DNA of 64,000 bases, from the NCBI GenBank assembly GCA_008011715.2, contig CP136508.1:2666001-2730000 (forward strand). Reading direction: 5' to 3'. Under the pieces are notes generated by a model that worked only from the letters and a program-made list of their open reading frames with translations, was not told the DNA's origin and did no database searches. Source of the DNA: [Empedobacter] haloabium (lineage in GTDB: Bacteria > Pseudomonadota > Gammaproteobacteria > Burkholderiales > Burkholderiaceae_D). Below are positions 44,520 to 53,900 of this stretch, piece after piece. Position 1 is the first letter of the stretch; each line of letters opens with the position of its first letter. The translations under genes and the position numbers were made by a program.

Positions 44520-46223
44520 ATGGCAAGGCCAGAAAAAGTAAGGTTGGGCGAGATCCTGGTCCAGCAAAAGCTGCTGTCGGACGAGCAGCTGGGCCTTGCG
44601 CTGGCCGAGCAGAAGCGCAGCGGCCGGAAGCTCGGCCGCGTCTTCATCGACAGCGGCTACGTGACGGAAGAGCAGATCGCCGGCGCGCTGGCGCGCCAGC
44701 TGAACATCCCCTACATCAACCTGAAGTTCTACAACATCAACGCCGACCTGGTGCGCCTGTTGCCGGAAACCCAGGCGCGGCGCTTCCGCGCGCTGGTGCT
44801 GGAGGACCGCCACGGCACGATGCTGGTCGGCATGTCCGACCCGACCGACCTGTTCGCCTATGACGAGATCGCGCGGCTGGTCAAGCACAATATCGAGCTG
44901 GCGGTCGTCAACGAGACGGAAGTGCTGGCCGCCATCGACCGCATCTACCGCCGTACCGAGGACATCACCGACCTGGCGCGCGAGCTCGAGCAGGAGATGG
45001 GCGACGTCTCCGTCGACTTCGGCGCGCTGGCCGTCAACCCGGGGCTGGAGGAGGCCCCGGTCGTCAAACTGCTGCAATCGGTGTTCGACGACGCGGCCCA
45101 GGTGCGCGCCTCCGACATCCACATCGAACCGCAGGAGAACCGCCTGCACATCCGCTTCCGCATCGACGGCGTGCTGCACCTGCAGACCCAGGCCGACATC
45201 AAGATCGCGCCCGCGCTGGCGCTGCGCCTGAAGCTGATGTCCGACCTCGACATCTCGGAGAAGCGCCTGCCGCAGGACGGCCGCTTCGCCGCCCGCGTGA
45301 AGAACACGCGGATGGACGTGCGTATCTCGACCATGCCGACGCAGTACGGCGAGTCGATCGTCATGCGTCTCCTGAGCCAGGGCAATACCAGCCTGCGCCT
45401 GGACGGCATCGGCATGCCGAAACCCATGATGGAGAAATTCCGTGCCATCGTGCAAAGGCCGAACGGCCTGGTGCTGGTCACGGGTCCGACCGGTTCGGGC
45501 AAGACCACCACCCTGTACAGCGCGCTGGCCGAGCTCAATTCGGTGGAAAAGAAGCTCATTACCGTCGAGGACCCGGTCGAATACCGCCTGCCCGGCATCA
45601 ACCAGGTGCAGGTCAACGAGAAGATCGAGCTGGATTTCGCGCGCGTGCTGCGCTCGGCGCTGCGGCAGGACCCGGACATCGTGCTGGTGGGCGAGATGCG
45701 CGACCAGGAAACGGCGCAGATCGGCCTGCGCGCCGCGATGACGGGCCACCTGGTATTGTCGACCCTGCACACCAACGACGCGGCCAGCACGCCGCTGCGC
45801 CTGATGGACATGGGCGTGCCGCGCTACATGGTGGCCAGCTCGCTGCAGGCCGTGCTGGCGCAGCGCCTGCTGCGCGTGATCTGCGAGAGCTGCACGACCG
45901 AATACACGCCGACGCCGACGGAAACGGAATGGCTGCGGCTGGAACTGAACGACAAGGTGGGCATGGCGCGCTACTTCCACGGCAAGGGTTGTTCGCATTG
46001 CAACGGCATGGGCTACCGCGGCCGCACCGGCGTGTACGAGCTGCTGGAGATGACGAGTGCCGTGGTGGACGCGGCCAACGATCCCGATCCGGCCCACTTC
46101 CTGAAGGCCGCCAACGAGCAGATGGCGGGCCAGACCTTGCGCCGCCATGCGGTGCAACTGGTGATCCAGGGCCGCACGACGATCGCCGAGGCCATGCGCA
46201 TCAGCAACCAGCAGGAAGAGTGA
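44520..46223 (+). CDS. mshE: MSHA pilus extension ATPase MshE
   Basis: 567 residues. N-terminal MshEN domain with two repeats beginning RLGEILVQQK (about 8-17) and KLGRVFIDSG (about 37-46), the c-di-GMP-binding type; the first Arg is kept. The ATPase core has Walker A GPTGSGKTT (about 322-330), VEDPVEYRLPG, DPDIVLVGEMRDQETAQ, the His box LSTLHTNDAA and two zinc Cys pairs (CESC, CSHC). Drives polymerisation of MshA; c-di-GMP likely stimulates it. First gene of the MSHA locus. Its C-terminal end runs to TGA at 46221-46223. Confidence 0.95.
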   Translation: MARPEKVRLGEILVQQKLLSDEQLGLALAEQKRSGRKLGRVFIDSGYVTEEQIAGALARQLNIPYINLKFYNINADLVRLLPETQARRFRALVLEDRHGTMLVGMSDPTDLFAYDEIARLVKHNIELAVVNETEVLAAIDRIYRRTEDITDLARELEQEMGDVSVDFGALAVNPGLEEAPVVKLLQSVFDDAAQVRASDIHIEPQENRLHIRFRIDGVLHLQTQADIKIAPALALRLKLMSDLDISEKRLPQDGRFAARVKNTRMDVRISTMPTQYGESIVMRLLSQGNTSLRLDGIGMPKPMMEKFRAIVQRPNGLVLVTGPTGSGKTTTLYSALAELNSVEKKLITVEDPVEYRLPGINQVQVNEKIELDFARVLRSALRQDPDIVLVGEMRDQETAQIGLRAAMTGHLVLSTLHTNDAASTPLRLMDMGVPRYMVASSLQAVLAQRLLRVICESCTTEYTPTPTETEWLRLELNDKVGMARYFHGKGCSHCNGMGYRGRTGVYELLEMTSAVVDAANDPDPAHFLKAANEQMAGQTLRRHAVQLVIQGRTTIAEAMRISNQQEE

Positions 46224-46234
46224 CGGACTAGCCG

Positions 46235-47464
46235 ATGCCTTTCTTCGCCTACAAGGCGCGCGACATGCGCGGCGAGCTGCTGCAGGGAGTGCTGGAAGGC
46301 GCCGACCCGGGAGCGGTGGCGGACCAGTTGATGGGGACCGGCGCGACACCGGTCGAGATCGTCGCCACGCGCCAGCCGCAAGGGCAGGGTGGCGAAGGCT
46401 GGTGGGCCCGCCTGACGGAAAAGAAGGTCACGTCGCTGGACGTGCAGCTGTTCTCGCGCCAGATGTACACCCTGATGAAGGCCGGCGTGCCGATCATGCG
46501 CGGCCTGGCCGGCCTGCAGGAATCGGCCATTTCGAAGTCGTTCGCCAAGGTCATCCGCGACCTGCGCGAGTCGCTCGACGCGGGCCGCGAGCTGTCGGCC
46601 GCGATGCGCCGCCACCCGACGGTGTTCAACAATTTCTACCTGTCCATGGTGCGGGTGGGCGAGATGACGGGCCGGCTGGACGAAGTCATGCTGCGCCTGT
46701 TCGAGCACCTGGAATTCGACCGCGAGATGCGCGGGCGCGTGAAAAGCGCCGTGCGCTACCCCTCGTTCGTCATCGTTGCCATGGTGGCGGCGATCTTTAT
46801 CGTCAACATCTTCGTCATTCCCCAGTTCGTCAAGGTATTCGAGAGCCTGCACGCCGAGCTGCCGTTGATGACACGCATCCTGATCGCCGGCTCGCGCTTC
46901 ACCGTCGACTACTGGTATGTGTTGCTGGGCGGGGCCGCGGCTGCCGCGGTGGCACTGGTGCGCTGGGTCCGCACGCCGGCCGGGCGCCTGAAGTGGGACC
47001 GCTGGAAGCTGCGCATGCCGATTGCCGGCAAGATCGTCCACAAGGCCACGATGGCCCGTTTCGCGCGCAGTTTCGCGTTGTCGTCGAAAAGCGGCGTGCC
47101 CATCGTGCAGGCCCTGACGGTGGTGTCGCAAACGGTCGACAACGCCCACCTGTCCCAGCGGGTCGACACCATGCGCGACAGCGTGGAGCGGGGCGAAAGC
47201 ATCCTGCGCACGGCCGTGACGGCCGGCATCTTCACGCCCGTCGTGCTGCAGATGATCGCCGTGGGCGAGGAATCGGGCTCGCTGGACGACCTGATGGACG
47301 AGATCGCGCAGATGTACGAGCGCGAAGTCGACTACGAGCTGAAGACCCTGTCCAGCCAGATCGAGCCGATCCTGATCGCCTTCCTGGGCGCCATGGTGCT
47401 GGTGCTGGCGCTGGGCATCTTCCTGCCGATCTGGGACCTGGGCCGGGCCGCCCTGAAGGGTTGA
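46235..47464 (+). CDS. mshG: MSHA platform protein MshG (GspF/PilC family)
   Basis: 409 residues, ATG at 46235. GspF N-segment (FFAYKARDMRGELLQGVLEG) then two T2SSF domains, the first with LFSRQMYTLMKAGVPIMRGLAGL (about 69-91) and the second with ARFARSFALSSKSGVPIVQAL (about 275-295), each followed by hydrophobic helices such as YPSFVIVAMVAAIFIVNIFVIPQF and IAFLGAMVLVLALGIFLPIW. It receives force from MshE. Paralogue of the minus-strand gene at 36018. Confidence 0.94.
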   Translation: MPFFAYKARDMRGELLQGVLEGADPGAVADQLMGTGATPVEIVATRQPQGQGGEGWWARLTEKKVTSLDVQLFSRQMYTLMKAGVPIMRGLAGLQESAISKSFAKVIRDLRESLDAGRELSAAMRRHPTVFNNFYLSMVRVGEMTGRLDEVMLRLFEHLEFDREMRGRVKSAVRYPSFVIVAMVAAIFIVNIFVIPQFVKVFESLHAELPLMTRILIAGSRFTVDYWYVLLGGAAAAAVALVRWVRTPAGRLKWDRWKLRMPIAGKIVHKATMARFARSFALSSKSGVPIVQALTVVSQTVDNAHLSQRVDTMRDSVERGESILRTAVTAGIFTPVVLQMIAVGEESGSLDDLMDEIAQMYEREVDYELKTLSSQIEPILIAFLGAMVLVLALGIFLPIWDLGRAALKG

Positions 47465-47468
47465 CGCT

Positions 47469-47975
47469 GTGGCTTTCACGCAACAGCAACGGGGCGCTTC
47501 GCTGCTCGAGTTCGGCGTCTGCACCATCGTTTTCGCGATCCTGACCGGCTTGCTGCTGGAACGCCTGCTGCGCTACCGCGCCGATGCCGAACGGGAAGGC
47601 GTGATCCACCAGGTCGAGAACATGCGCAGTGCGCTGACCAGCCGCGTGCTGGCGGCCGAGATCAGCGGCAACAAGGACGAGCTGCGCGCGCTGGTGGGCA
47701 GTAACCCGGTGACGTTGCTGCGGCACGCGCCGATCGGCTACCAGGGCGAGACGGACGACATTCGGACCACGGAACTGGTCCCCGGCAGCTGGTATTTCGA
47801 CAGAAAACAACAGAAACTTGTCTATGTATTCACGCGAAATAAAAGTTTTCGTACGGGAACAGTAGAACGGTGGGGGTTCAAGGTAGAATTCATTCGCTTG
47901 CCCACGAACAACGCCAAGCCGCCAGGGACTCCGCCACGCAGCGCTGGGGTCGTCCTTAATCAGGTAGACGGTTGA
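47469..47975 (+). CDS. mshF: MSHA biogenesis protein MshF
   Basis: 168 residues, starting with GTG at 47469 after a 4-base gap. The N-terminus QQQRG-ASLLEFGVCTIVFAILTGLLLERLLRYR looks like a prepilin leader with Ala at +1 in place of Phe but Glu retained at +5. The rest is short, with ELVPGSWYFDRKQQKLVYVFTR resembling the MshF/pilus-assembly beta domain. MshF lies between mshG and the pilins in classical MSHA loci, as here. Whether it is cleaved by PilD is uncertain. Confidence 0.78.
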   Translation: MAFTQQQRGASLLEFGVCTIVFAILTGLLLERLLRYRADAEREGVIHQVENMRSALTSRVLAAEISGNKDELRALVGSNPVTLLRHAPIGYQGETDDIRTTELVPGSWYFDRKQQKLVYVFTRNKSFRTGTVERWGFKVEFIRLPTNNAKPPGTPPRSAGVVLNQVDG

Positions 47976-48046
47976 ACAGAATGATCATCATCCTCGTGTA
48001 GCTTCCGTCACACATTCTTATTTTCATTCTTCGTTGGGAGTTTCAC

Positions 48047-48505
48047 ATGCAATTCAAACAAATCGGTTCGAACGTTCGCGCTAACCAGTCCGGCTTCACC
48101 CTGATCGAACTGATCGTCGTGATCGTCATCCTCGGCATCCTGGCCGCCACCGCGCTGCCGCGCTTTGCCGACATGGGCGACAACGCCCGCTTCGCCAAGA
48201 TGCAGGCTGCCCGTGGCGCCGTGCAGAGCGCAATGAACATCGCCCGCGGCGAGGCCCTGGTGGTCGGCGGCACGCCGGCGACCGTGGCAATGGAAGGCCA
48301 GAACATCGGCATGGCGTTCAACTACCCGACCGCGGCGGCCATCGCCACCGCAGCCGGCCTGGGTGGTGACTACACCGTGACGGAAGCCGCAGGCGTCGCC
48401 ACGATCGCCGACAACACCGTCGCGACCTGCCGCTTCACCTACACCCAGGCGCAAAACGCCACCACGCCGCCGGTCGTCACGACCCCGGCACTCGGCAACT
48501 GCTGA
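48047..48505 (+). CDS. mshA: MSHA major pilin MshA
   Basis: 152 residues, ATG at 48047 with GGGAG upstream. Type IV prepilin: leader MQFKQIGSNVRANQSG, then FTLIELIVVIVILGILAATALPRF with Glu at +5. Mature domain with MQAARGAVQSAMNIARGEAL and two Cys near the end (CRF and GNC) for the D-loop disulfide. It is the structural subunit of the pilus. A GC-rich hairpin just after the stop, then a second one, may reduce read-through, so mshA would be made in larger amounts than the minor pilins. Confidence 0.93.
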   Translation: MQFKQIGSNVRANQSGFTLIELIVVIVILGILAATALPRFADMGDNARFAKMQAARGAVQSAMNIARGEALVVGGTPATVAMEGQNIGMAFNYPTAAAIATAAGLGGDYTVTEAAGVATIADNTVATCRFTYTQAQNATTPPVVTTPALGNC

Positions 48506-48517
48506 TAATTCGATTGA

Positions 48518-48615
48518 CCGCCCCGCTGGGGCGGGCATAATCGTCACGTGAACAACGTGCTCGTCATTAAACCGACTTTCCGACTGCCCGGCCGCAAGCC
48601 CGGGCAGTTTGGTTT
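48518..48615 (+). terminator. Tandem attenuator hairpins between mshA and mshC
   Basis: First hairpin: CCGCCCC (48518-48524), GCT loop, GGGGCGG (48528-48534). Second hairpin: ACTGCCCGG (48583-48591), 8-base loop, CCGGGCAGT (48600-48608), directly followed by TTGGTTT. The second overlaps the 5' coding part of mshC. Together they look like a partial terminator that lets some transcription pass to the minor pilins. Confidence 0.6.
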
Positions 48616-49134
48616 ACGCTCGTCGAGCTCGTGATCGTCATCATGCTGATCGGCATCCTGGGCGCGTTCGCCGGGCAGCGCTTCTTCAGCCGCACCAATT
48701 TCGACGCCTCCGGCTATGCCAACCAGCTGGCCACCCTGGTGCGCTACGGCCAGAAACTGGCCATCGCGCAAAACCGCAGCGTGTTCGTGCGCCTGAACGG
48801 CAGCAGCGTGGCGCTGTGCTACGACGCTGCCTGCGCCGCGCGCGTGGCCGCGCCGGCGGGCGGCAACAGCGGCAGCGCCGCCACCACGCAGCGCTGCCGC
48901 AATCCCGCCACTAATATCTACGATGCGGCCTGGGCCTGCGAAGGGTTGCCGGACGGCGTCGCGATGACCAATGCCGGCACCTTCTATTTCGACGCGGTCG
49001 GCACGCCGTTCAATGTGGCGGATGCGCAACCGACCCTGGTGTCCACCTTTCCGGCCGCGCTGGCCGTCGATATCACCGGCAACGGCGTGACCCTGCGCAC
49101 CACCATCGAAGGGAGCACCGGCTATGTCCATTGA
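48548..49134 (+). pseudogene. mshC: MSHA minor pilin MshC, one base missing at the prepilin cleavage site
   Basis: The downstream frame reads FTLVELVIVIMLIGILGAF and continues to TGA at 49134, but the only upstream frame with a start (GTG at 48548, reading NNVLVIKPTFRLPGRKPGQFG) is shifted by one base. Adding one T to the GGTTT run at 48611-48615 joins the two as GQFG-FTLVEL, a perfect class III site, and gives 195 residues. Without it there is no start before the cleavage site; the ATG at 48643 would lose the signal. MshC (GspH-type, Cys-rich C-terminal loop) is a minor pilin. Sequencing error is likelier than natural decay. The next gene overlaps by 11 bases. Confidence 0.85.
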
Positions 49135-49660
49135 GCTCCCGTCCATGCTGCCGCGGCGCCAGCGCGGCCTGACGATGATCGAGCTGGTCATCTTTATCGT
49201 CATCGTCGGCGTGGCCGTCGTCGGCGTGCTGGGCGTGATCGCCATCAATACCGGCCGCAGTGCCGATCCGATGCGGCAGAAGCAGGCGCTGGCCATTGCC
49301 GAGGGCTTGATGAACGAGATCCGCTCGGCCGGCACGGCGCTGTGCGACATCTCCGACACCGTTAACTACGGCGTGCCCGGCGCCACCTGCGCCGTGCCCG
49401 ACAATCCGGGCCGCGAAGGCACGGCGGGACGGCCCTACGACAACGTCAACGATTACATCACCCAGTGGGGCCAGCCCGTCAACTACGCGACCGATGCCGC
49501 CGGCAACGCCTTCCCGACGGGCTACACCACCAGCGTCACCGTCACGCAGCCGGCGGCTTTTGCCGGCATTCCGGCCACCGATACCTTCCTGATCACCGTG
49601 GCGGTCAGCTACGGCGGCCCGACCGACGTCGTGCTGCACACCGTGCGCACGCGCTTCTGA
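49124..49660 (+). CDS. mshD: MSHA minor pilin MshD
   Basis: 178 residues, ATG at 49124, overlapping mshC by 11 bases. Leader ends RRQRG, followed by LTMIELVIFIVIVGVAVVGVL with Leu at +1 and Glu at +5. The mature domain has QALAIAEGLMNEIRSAG, as in GspI-type minor pilins, and a Cys pair around SAGTALCD and GATCAVP. It belongs to the fibre tip or initiation complex with MshC, MshO and MshP. Confidence 0.9.
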   Translation: MSIELPSMLPRRQRGLTMIELVIFIVIVGVAVVGVLGVIAINTGRSADPMRQKQALAIAEGLMNEIRSAGTALCDISDTVNYGVPGATCAVPDNPGREGTAGRPYDNVNDYITQWGQPVNYATDAAGNAFPTGYTTSVTVTQPAAFAGIPATDTFLITVAVSYGGPTDVVLHTVRTRF

Positions 49661-49662
49661 CC

Positions 49663-50478
49663 ATGACGCGCCGTCCGACTCCCCATCGCTGCCGCGGCTT
49701 CACCCTGGTCGAGGCCATTGTCGTCATCGTCATCACGGGCATCGTCGCCACATTCGCGGCCGTTTTCATCCGCCTGCCGGTGCAGGGCTATGCCGACACG
49801 GCCGAGCGCATCGCCCTGGCCGACGCGGCCGACACCGCGCTGGGCCGCATCAACCGCGAACTGCGCCTGGCGCTGCCCAACACCGTCAAGGTCACGAATG
49901 GCGGCACCACCCTGACCTTCGTGCTGACCAAGTCCGGCGGGCGCTACGTCGACGTCAACGACGCGCCGCCGCCGGCGATCCTGCCGCTGCGCTTCGACAG
50001 GACCTCGCTGCAGTTCGACATCGTCGGTCCCGCGCCGACCGGCCGGGCCGCGATCCTGCCGAACGACCTGCTGGTCATCAACAATACCGGCGTCGCACCG
50101 GCCGACGTGTATGCGGACGCGCGCGACAACGTGGCGGAGATCGCGTCGATCGCCGGCAGTCGCGTCACCTTGCGCGCCAACAACCTGGGCACGCAGTCGC
50201 CATCGCCTTACCGCTTCCGCGTCGTTGCCGGCACCGTCACCTACGCATGTGGCAGCGGGCAGCTGCTGCGTCATTACATCCGTGCCATCCCGACCCCGGC
50301 GGCGCCGGCCATCGGCGCCGCCAACATGGTGGCGACCCGCGCCCAATGCGCGTTCGGCAGCGTGGCGCTGCCGACCCAGGCCGGCACGGCGCTCGTCACG
50401 GCTTCGCTGCGGCTGACGTCCGCCGGCGGCGAAGCCATCAGCCTGGTGCGCCAGACCCAGGTGGAGAACCTGCCATGA
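49663..50478 (+). CDS. mshO: MSHA minor pilin MshO
   Basis: 271 residues, ATG at 49663. Leader MTRRPTPHRCRG, then FTLVEAIVVIVITGIVATFAAVFI with Glu at +5. The mature part includes DTALGRINRELRLALPNTVKV, as in GspJ-type pilins, and ends in QTQVENLP. The size is typical of MshO. It overlaps mshP by ATGA. Confidence 0.92.
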   Translation: MTRRPTPHRCRGFTLVEAIVVIVITGIVATFAAVFIRLPVQGYADTAERIALADAADTALGRINRELRLALPNTVKVTNGGTTLTFVLTKSGGRYVDVNDAPPPAILPLRFDRTSLQFDIVGPAPTGRAAILPNDLLVINNTGVAPADVYADARDNVAEIASIAGSRVTLRANNLGTQSPSPYRFRVVAGTVTYACGSGQLLRHYIRAIPTPAAPAIGAANMVATRAQCAFGSVALPTQAGTALVTASLRLTSAGGEAISLVRQTQVENLP

Positions 50479-50912
50479 ACCATGTTATCGCGCGGCGCCG
50501 GCGCCGCAGCCGCGGCGTCTCCCTCGTCACCGCCATCTTCCTGCTGGTGGTGCTGTCCGGGATCGGCGCGGCCGTCGTCACCTTGACCACGGTGCAGCAC
50601 ACCAGCGCCGCCTACGACGTGCTGGGCGCGCGCGCCTACGAGGCCGCGCGCTCCGGCGTCGATTTCGCCATGTACGACCTGGCCATCAACAAGCGCTGCG
50701 TCACCACCAACCTGGCCCTGCCGGCCACGCTGGCCGGCTTCACCGTGACGGTGCAATGCGCGCAGACCCAGGTGCTGATGGCCGATGGCGTCACCGACCT
50801 GAAACCCGTGCGCATCACGGCCACCGCCTGCAACCAGCCGAGCAGCGGTGCGTGCCCGAACCCGGCGCCGGGGCCCGATTACGTGCAGCGCGTCGTGCAG
50901 GCCACGCTATGA
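50475..50912 (+). CDS. mshP: MSHA minor pilin MshP
   Basis: 145 residues, ATG at 50475. A long Arg-rich leader (MNHVIARRRRRSRG) and hydrophobic helix VSLVTAIFLLVVLSGIGAAVVTL; Glu at +5 is absent, as is usual for MshP/PilX-type tip pilins. The mature part has RAYEAARSGVDFAMYDLAINK and two Cys pairs near the end (QC, ACNQPSSGAC). Stops by overlapping the mshQ start (ATGA). Confidence 0.9.
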   Translation: MNHVIARRRRRSRGVSLVTAIFLLVVLSGIGAAVVTLTTVQHTSAAYDVLGARAYEAARSGVDFAMYDLAINKRCVTTNLALPATLAGFTVTVQCAQTQVLMADGVTDLKPVRITATACNQPSSGACPNPAPGPDYVQRVVQATL

Positions 50913-53900
50913 GGCGCTGCATGCTGCTGGCCCGGCTGCTCACCGCCTGCCTGTTGCTGGCGACATCGCCCGCCCGGGCGGATACCCCCATCACGCTGTT
51001 CAAGAGCTACGCCGGCTACGTCAACTTCACGGGCACCCAGGAAACACTGCGCGCCAGGTCGAACGGCAGCGACGCCTGCGCGCTCGTCAAGTCGCTGTCG
51101 ATGACGCTGTCCGGCATCCCCAGCGGGGCCACGGTGCTGGCGGCCTACCTGTACTGGGCCGGCTCCGGTGCGACGCCGGACTACACGATCACGTTCGACG
51201 ACCAGAGCTATACGGCGCCAACCAACCGTCAGTACAGCTCGGCGACGGTAGGCTACAACTTCTTCGCCGGCGCGGTGGACGTGACGGAGCGTGTCAAGGC
51301 GCGCGGCAACGCCACCTACACGGCCAGCGGCCTGTCGGTCGACAGCAGCTCGCTGTTCTGCAGCGTGCAGGGCGTGCTGGGCGGCTTCCAGCTGCTGGTC
51401 ATCTACGACAGCAACAGCAAGGGCGACCCGTTCCGCGTGCTGAACGTGTACGAAGGCTTCCAGTACATCCGCAACTCGCGCGTGGAGCTGACCCTGGCGA
51501 ACTTCCTCACGCCTTCGCCGGTGGGCACCGGCCGGGTCGGCCACATCACCTGGGAAGGCGACTCCACCCTGGGCCAGGACGGCGAGAACCTGTCGTTCAA
51601 CGGCGTGGCGATGAAGGACAGCCTGAACCCGGTCGGCAACCAGTTCAACTCGGTCAGCAACATCAACAACGACCAGACCTCGTACGGCATCGACTTCGAT
51701 GCCTACACCGTGGCCAGCCCGACGATCGCGGCCGGCCAGACCTCGGCCAAGACCATCTACGAATCGGGCGCCGACCTGGTGCTGATGAACGCCGAGATCA
51801 TCGCCGCGCCCAACGTGCTGGCGACCGACCGTGCGATTGCGATGACGGTGGACGGCCCGCTGATCGAATCGACGCCGACGACCTACACGATCACCGTGAC
51901 GAACAATGGCCCGCTGGCCGAATCCGGGCCCATCGTCGTGCAGGACATGCTGCCGGCTTCCTTGATCGTCGGCACGCCGACCGGCAGCGGCTGGACCTGC
52001 GGCAAGGACGGGCAAAAAGTGACCTGCACCTATGACCGCAGCAAGACCATGGCGGTGGGCGAGACGCTGCCGCCGATCACGATTCCGGTGACGCCCGTGC
52101 GCGGCGTGACGGGCCTGATCACCAACAGCGCTTCCGTCGGCGGGCCGCTGTTCGACTACTACGACGCCAACAACACGGCCACCGTCAGCGTGCGCGCCGG
52201 CGTGGCCGACTTCACGCCGCAGTTCATGTACACCGACTCGATCTGCGTGCATGGCAAGCCGTTCGGCGACCCGGCCCAGACCTGCAAGCCCGTCAACTTC
52301 GACCCGTCGCTGGCCAACACGGACCTGCGCATGTTCATCTCCTACGTGGTCAAGGGGGTGCCGACGGCGATGGCCAACAACGACACGACGTTGCCGATGA
52401 AATTCGCGCTGTCCTGCCACAACCCCACCACCAATGCCGGCGTGCGCGCCACCTACAACATCTCGAGCACGGTGCTGACCTTGCCCCTGTGCGAGCCGAA
52501 CGGCGCGATCCCGGCGCAGGCGTCGCCCACCTGGAGTGGCCTGAACAACATCGTCTTCGGCGGCCAGACCCCCAGCACCAAGGTCGAATTCCAGCTGCGC
52601 TACCAGGACGTGGGCCGGGTCGAGCTCTTGATGTCGGACAAGGACGGGCGCATGGGCACCACCGGGTCGTTCGTGTCGCGCCCGGAAAAGCTGGTGCTGT
52701 TGCCGTCGTCGATGAACACCGCCAAGACGCCGACCAGCGCGACGGAAACGCGCTTCGTGCGCGCCGGCGAGCAGTTCTCGATGTCGGTGCAGGCGCGCAT
52801 GGTGGGCTTGAGCACGCCGGCGCCCAACTTCGGCCGGGAGACGGAGCCGGTGGCGGTGGCGGTGATCGCCACGCCCGCGAAGATCGAGGGCGGCGCGCCG
52901 CTGCCGGCGATGGTGGCAGACCGCGTGCCGGACGACTGGTTCAAGCCGGTGACGATGCGCGGTTCGTTCGGCGCGTTCTCCGGCGGGGCCGCCTCCGGCA
53001 GCGACTTCGCCTACGACGACGTGGGCGTGCTGCAGCTGGACGCGCAGCTGGTCTCGCGCGACTACCTGGGCAGCGGCAATGTATTCGCGGCCTCCGTCAA
53101 TGTGGGGCGTTTCTACCCGGCCTGGTTCAACGTCACCGTGACGGGGCCGATGGAGTGCGTGCCGGCGGCCGGCTGCCCGACGGGCGTCACGGCGCCGGTC
53201 AGCGAGATCAAGACAATGGCGTATTCGGGCCAGCCGTTCAGCTACAAGGTCAGCGCGATGGGAATGGCCAACACCGTGCTGCGCAACTACCGGCTGGAGC
53301 TGGCGCACGACGTGAACCTGGGCGCCTACACCGCGCCGAACGGCACCACGGTGCAGGACACGCCGGTGTCGGGCACGACGAAATCGGTGTTCGGCGGCAC
53401 CACCACGCTGACCGCCAGCCGCTTTACCGCCGGCGAAGCCAGCGCCACCGCCACCTATACGTTCCCGAGCGCCGTCAGCTACGCGCGCGGCAGCACGGCA
53501 AGCAGCTGGGCGCTGCCGATCTCGGCCTATCTGCGCGCCGCCGAAGTGGCGGGCTGGGACAACGTCACGTCCAAGCGGGGCAGCGCCACGGTCGAGGGCG
53601 GCGTGCGCATCGTGGCCGGCCGCACCTACGTGCCGTCGATGCAGGCCGCCGCCGACCAGGCCATCACGGTGCCGGTCAAGGCGCAGTTCTACGGCACCCT
53701 GAACACGTTCAACGGCTGGTACGACAGCACGTCCGATTCGAGCAGCGCGTTCGCCGCGGCGGACGTGGCGTTCTCGTCCTGCACCGCGCTGGTGGGCGCG
53801 TCGGGCTGCCGGCTGACACCGAAGGTGGATGCCACGACGTCGGGGGCGTACTCGGCCGGCACCGCCAATGTCAAGCTGGCGGCGCCTGGCGTGGGCAGCA

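Noticed and set aside
48643..49134. Start of mshC at the ATG at 48643
   Set aside because: This would remove the leader, the cleavage site and half of the hydrophobic helix of a prepilin, leaving a non-functional product.
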